From Strigops habroptila (lineage: Eukaryota; Chordata; Aves; Psittaciformes; Psittacidae): a stretch of 64,000 bases of DNA. Shown piece by piece: positions 63,706-64,000 of this stretch. Location: the NCBI RefSeq assembly GCF_004027225.2, contig NC_044283.2, positions 186,001 through 250,000 on the forward strand. The letters are read 5' to 3'. The first letter of the stretch is position 1. Every line of letters begins with the position of its first letter. The translations under genes and the position numbers were made by a program. The notes beneath the pieces are model-generated. The model was given only the letters and a program-made list of their open reading frames with translations, did no database searches and was not told where the DNA came from.

Positions 63706-64000
63706 TGGGTGATCCCGCTCCCGGCAGGGCTATGGCAGCACCTCCCACTGGCTGTTCAGCAATAACAGGGATTAGCAGGAACCAGAATTGTTCCCAAGCC
63801 TGCCCTGGCCGCAGCCGGGCCCTGGAACTGGGGCTGCAGCGGGAATGTCGTCACGGAGCCGCTCCCGGCTTGTTGCGGTGCTCGGGGATCGCTGTAACTT
63901 CTGATGTGTGCTGCGAGTGACAGTTTGAGGTTCAGCTCCTTGGAGCTGTGCGGAGGGAGCAGCCCCGTGAGCTGCGAGCCCGGCTGCGGGGGGGCACGGG

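Larger units (their letters stand above)
62253..64000 (+). other. DCTN1: DCTN1 intron 1 (continues past the window)
   Basis: No further exon was found. It holds a tandem repeat (about 62998-63190) and a reverse CR1 piece (about 63620-63705). Confidence 0.6.

Overview
This window is vertebrate nuclear DNA, almost certainly from a bird. It is extremely GC-rich, with compact genes, short introns packed with minisatellites, CpG-island promoters and many truncated CR1 LINE 3' ends, and it has no Alu, L1 or other mammalian repeats. It looks like part of a GC-rich microchromosome. No prokaryotic, phage or CRISPR features were seen, and no retrovirus-like element.

I read ten multi-exon genes by eye. 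Left to right they are: PCGF1 (+, complete); a 10 kb gene-free interval with AT-rich candidate regulatory islands; LBX2 (+, complete homeobox gene); TTC31 (-, complete, with a C-terminal RRM); CCDC142 (+, complete); MOGS (+, first exon only); a 200-N assembly gap; a drebrin-family ADF-H gene (-, only the first five coding exons before the gap); a RhoBTB GTPase gene close to RHOBTB2 (+, complete); WDR54 (-, complete); C2orf81 orthologue (+, complete); a membrane-anchored short-chain dehydrogenase of the RDH/DHRS group (+, complete); an unnamed leucine-rich-repeat gene (-, complete); and DCTN1 (+, first coding exon only, running out of the window).

The order and orientation of PCGF1-LBX2-TTC31-CCDC142-MOGS and WDR54-C2orf81-DCTN1 match human 2p13.1 as I remember it, as one inverted block. 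The drebrin-like, RhoBTB, dehydrogenase and LRR genes are extra relative to that human block. Human MRPL53, and RTKN/INO80B/WBP1, are not seen. The 200-N gap cuts off two convergent genes, MOGS and the drebrin-like gene, so it probably hides several kilobases.

Several genes share regulatory DNA. TTC31/CCDC142 and WDR54/C2orf81 have divergent CpG promoters, the latter with two RFX X-box-like sites and a CRE. The dehydrogenase and LRR genes converge on one near-palindromic poly(A) signal. The most striking non-genic structures are tandem repeats that involve functional sites: a 46-bp repeat that copies a PCGF1 splice donor, a 63-bp repeat that copies the LBX2 splice acceptor, about 10.7 pure GGGGCC hexamers at the start of WDR54 intron 1, and an 8-mer array that appears to have grown out of a CR1 tail. 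All exon boundaries were derived by hand from splice signals, reading phase and remembered protein families; no alignment or database search was run.
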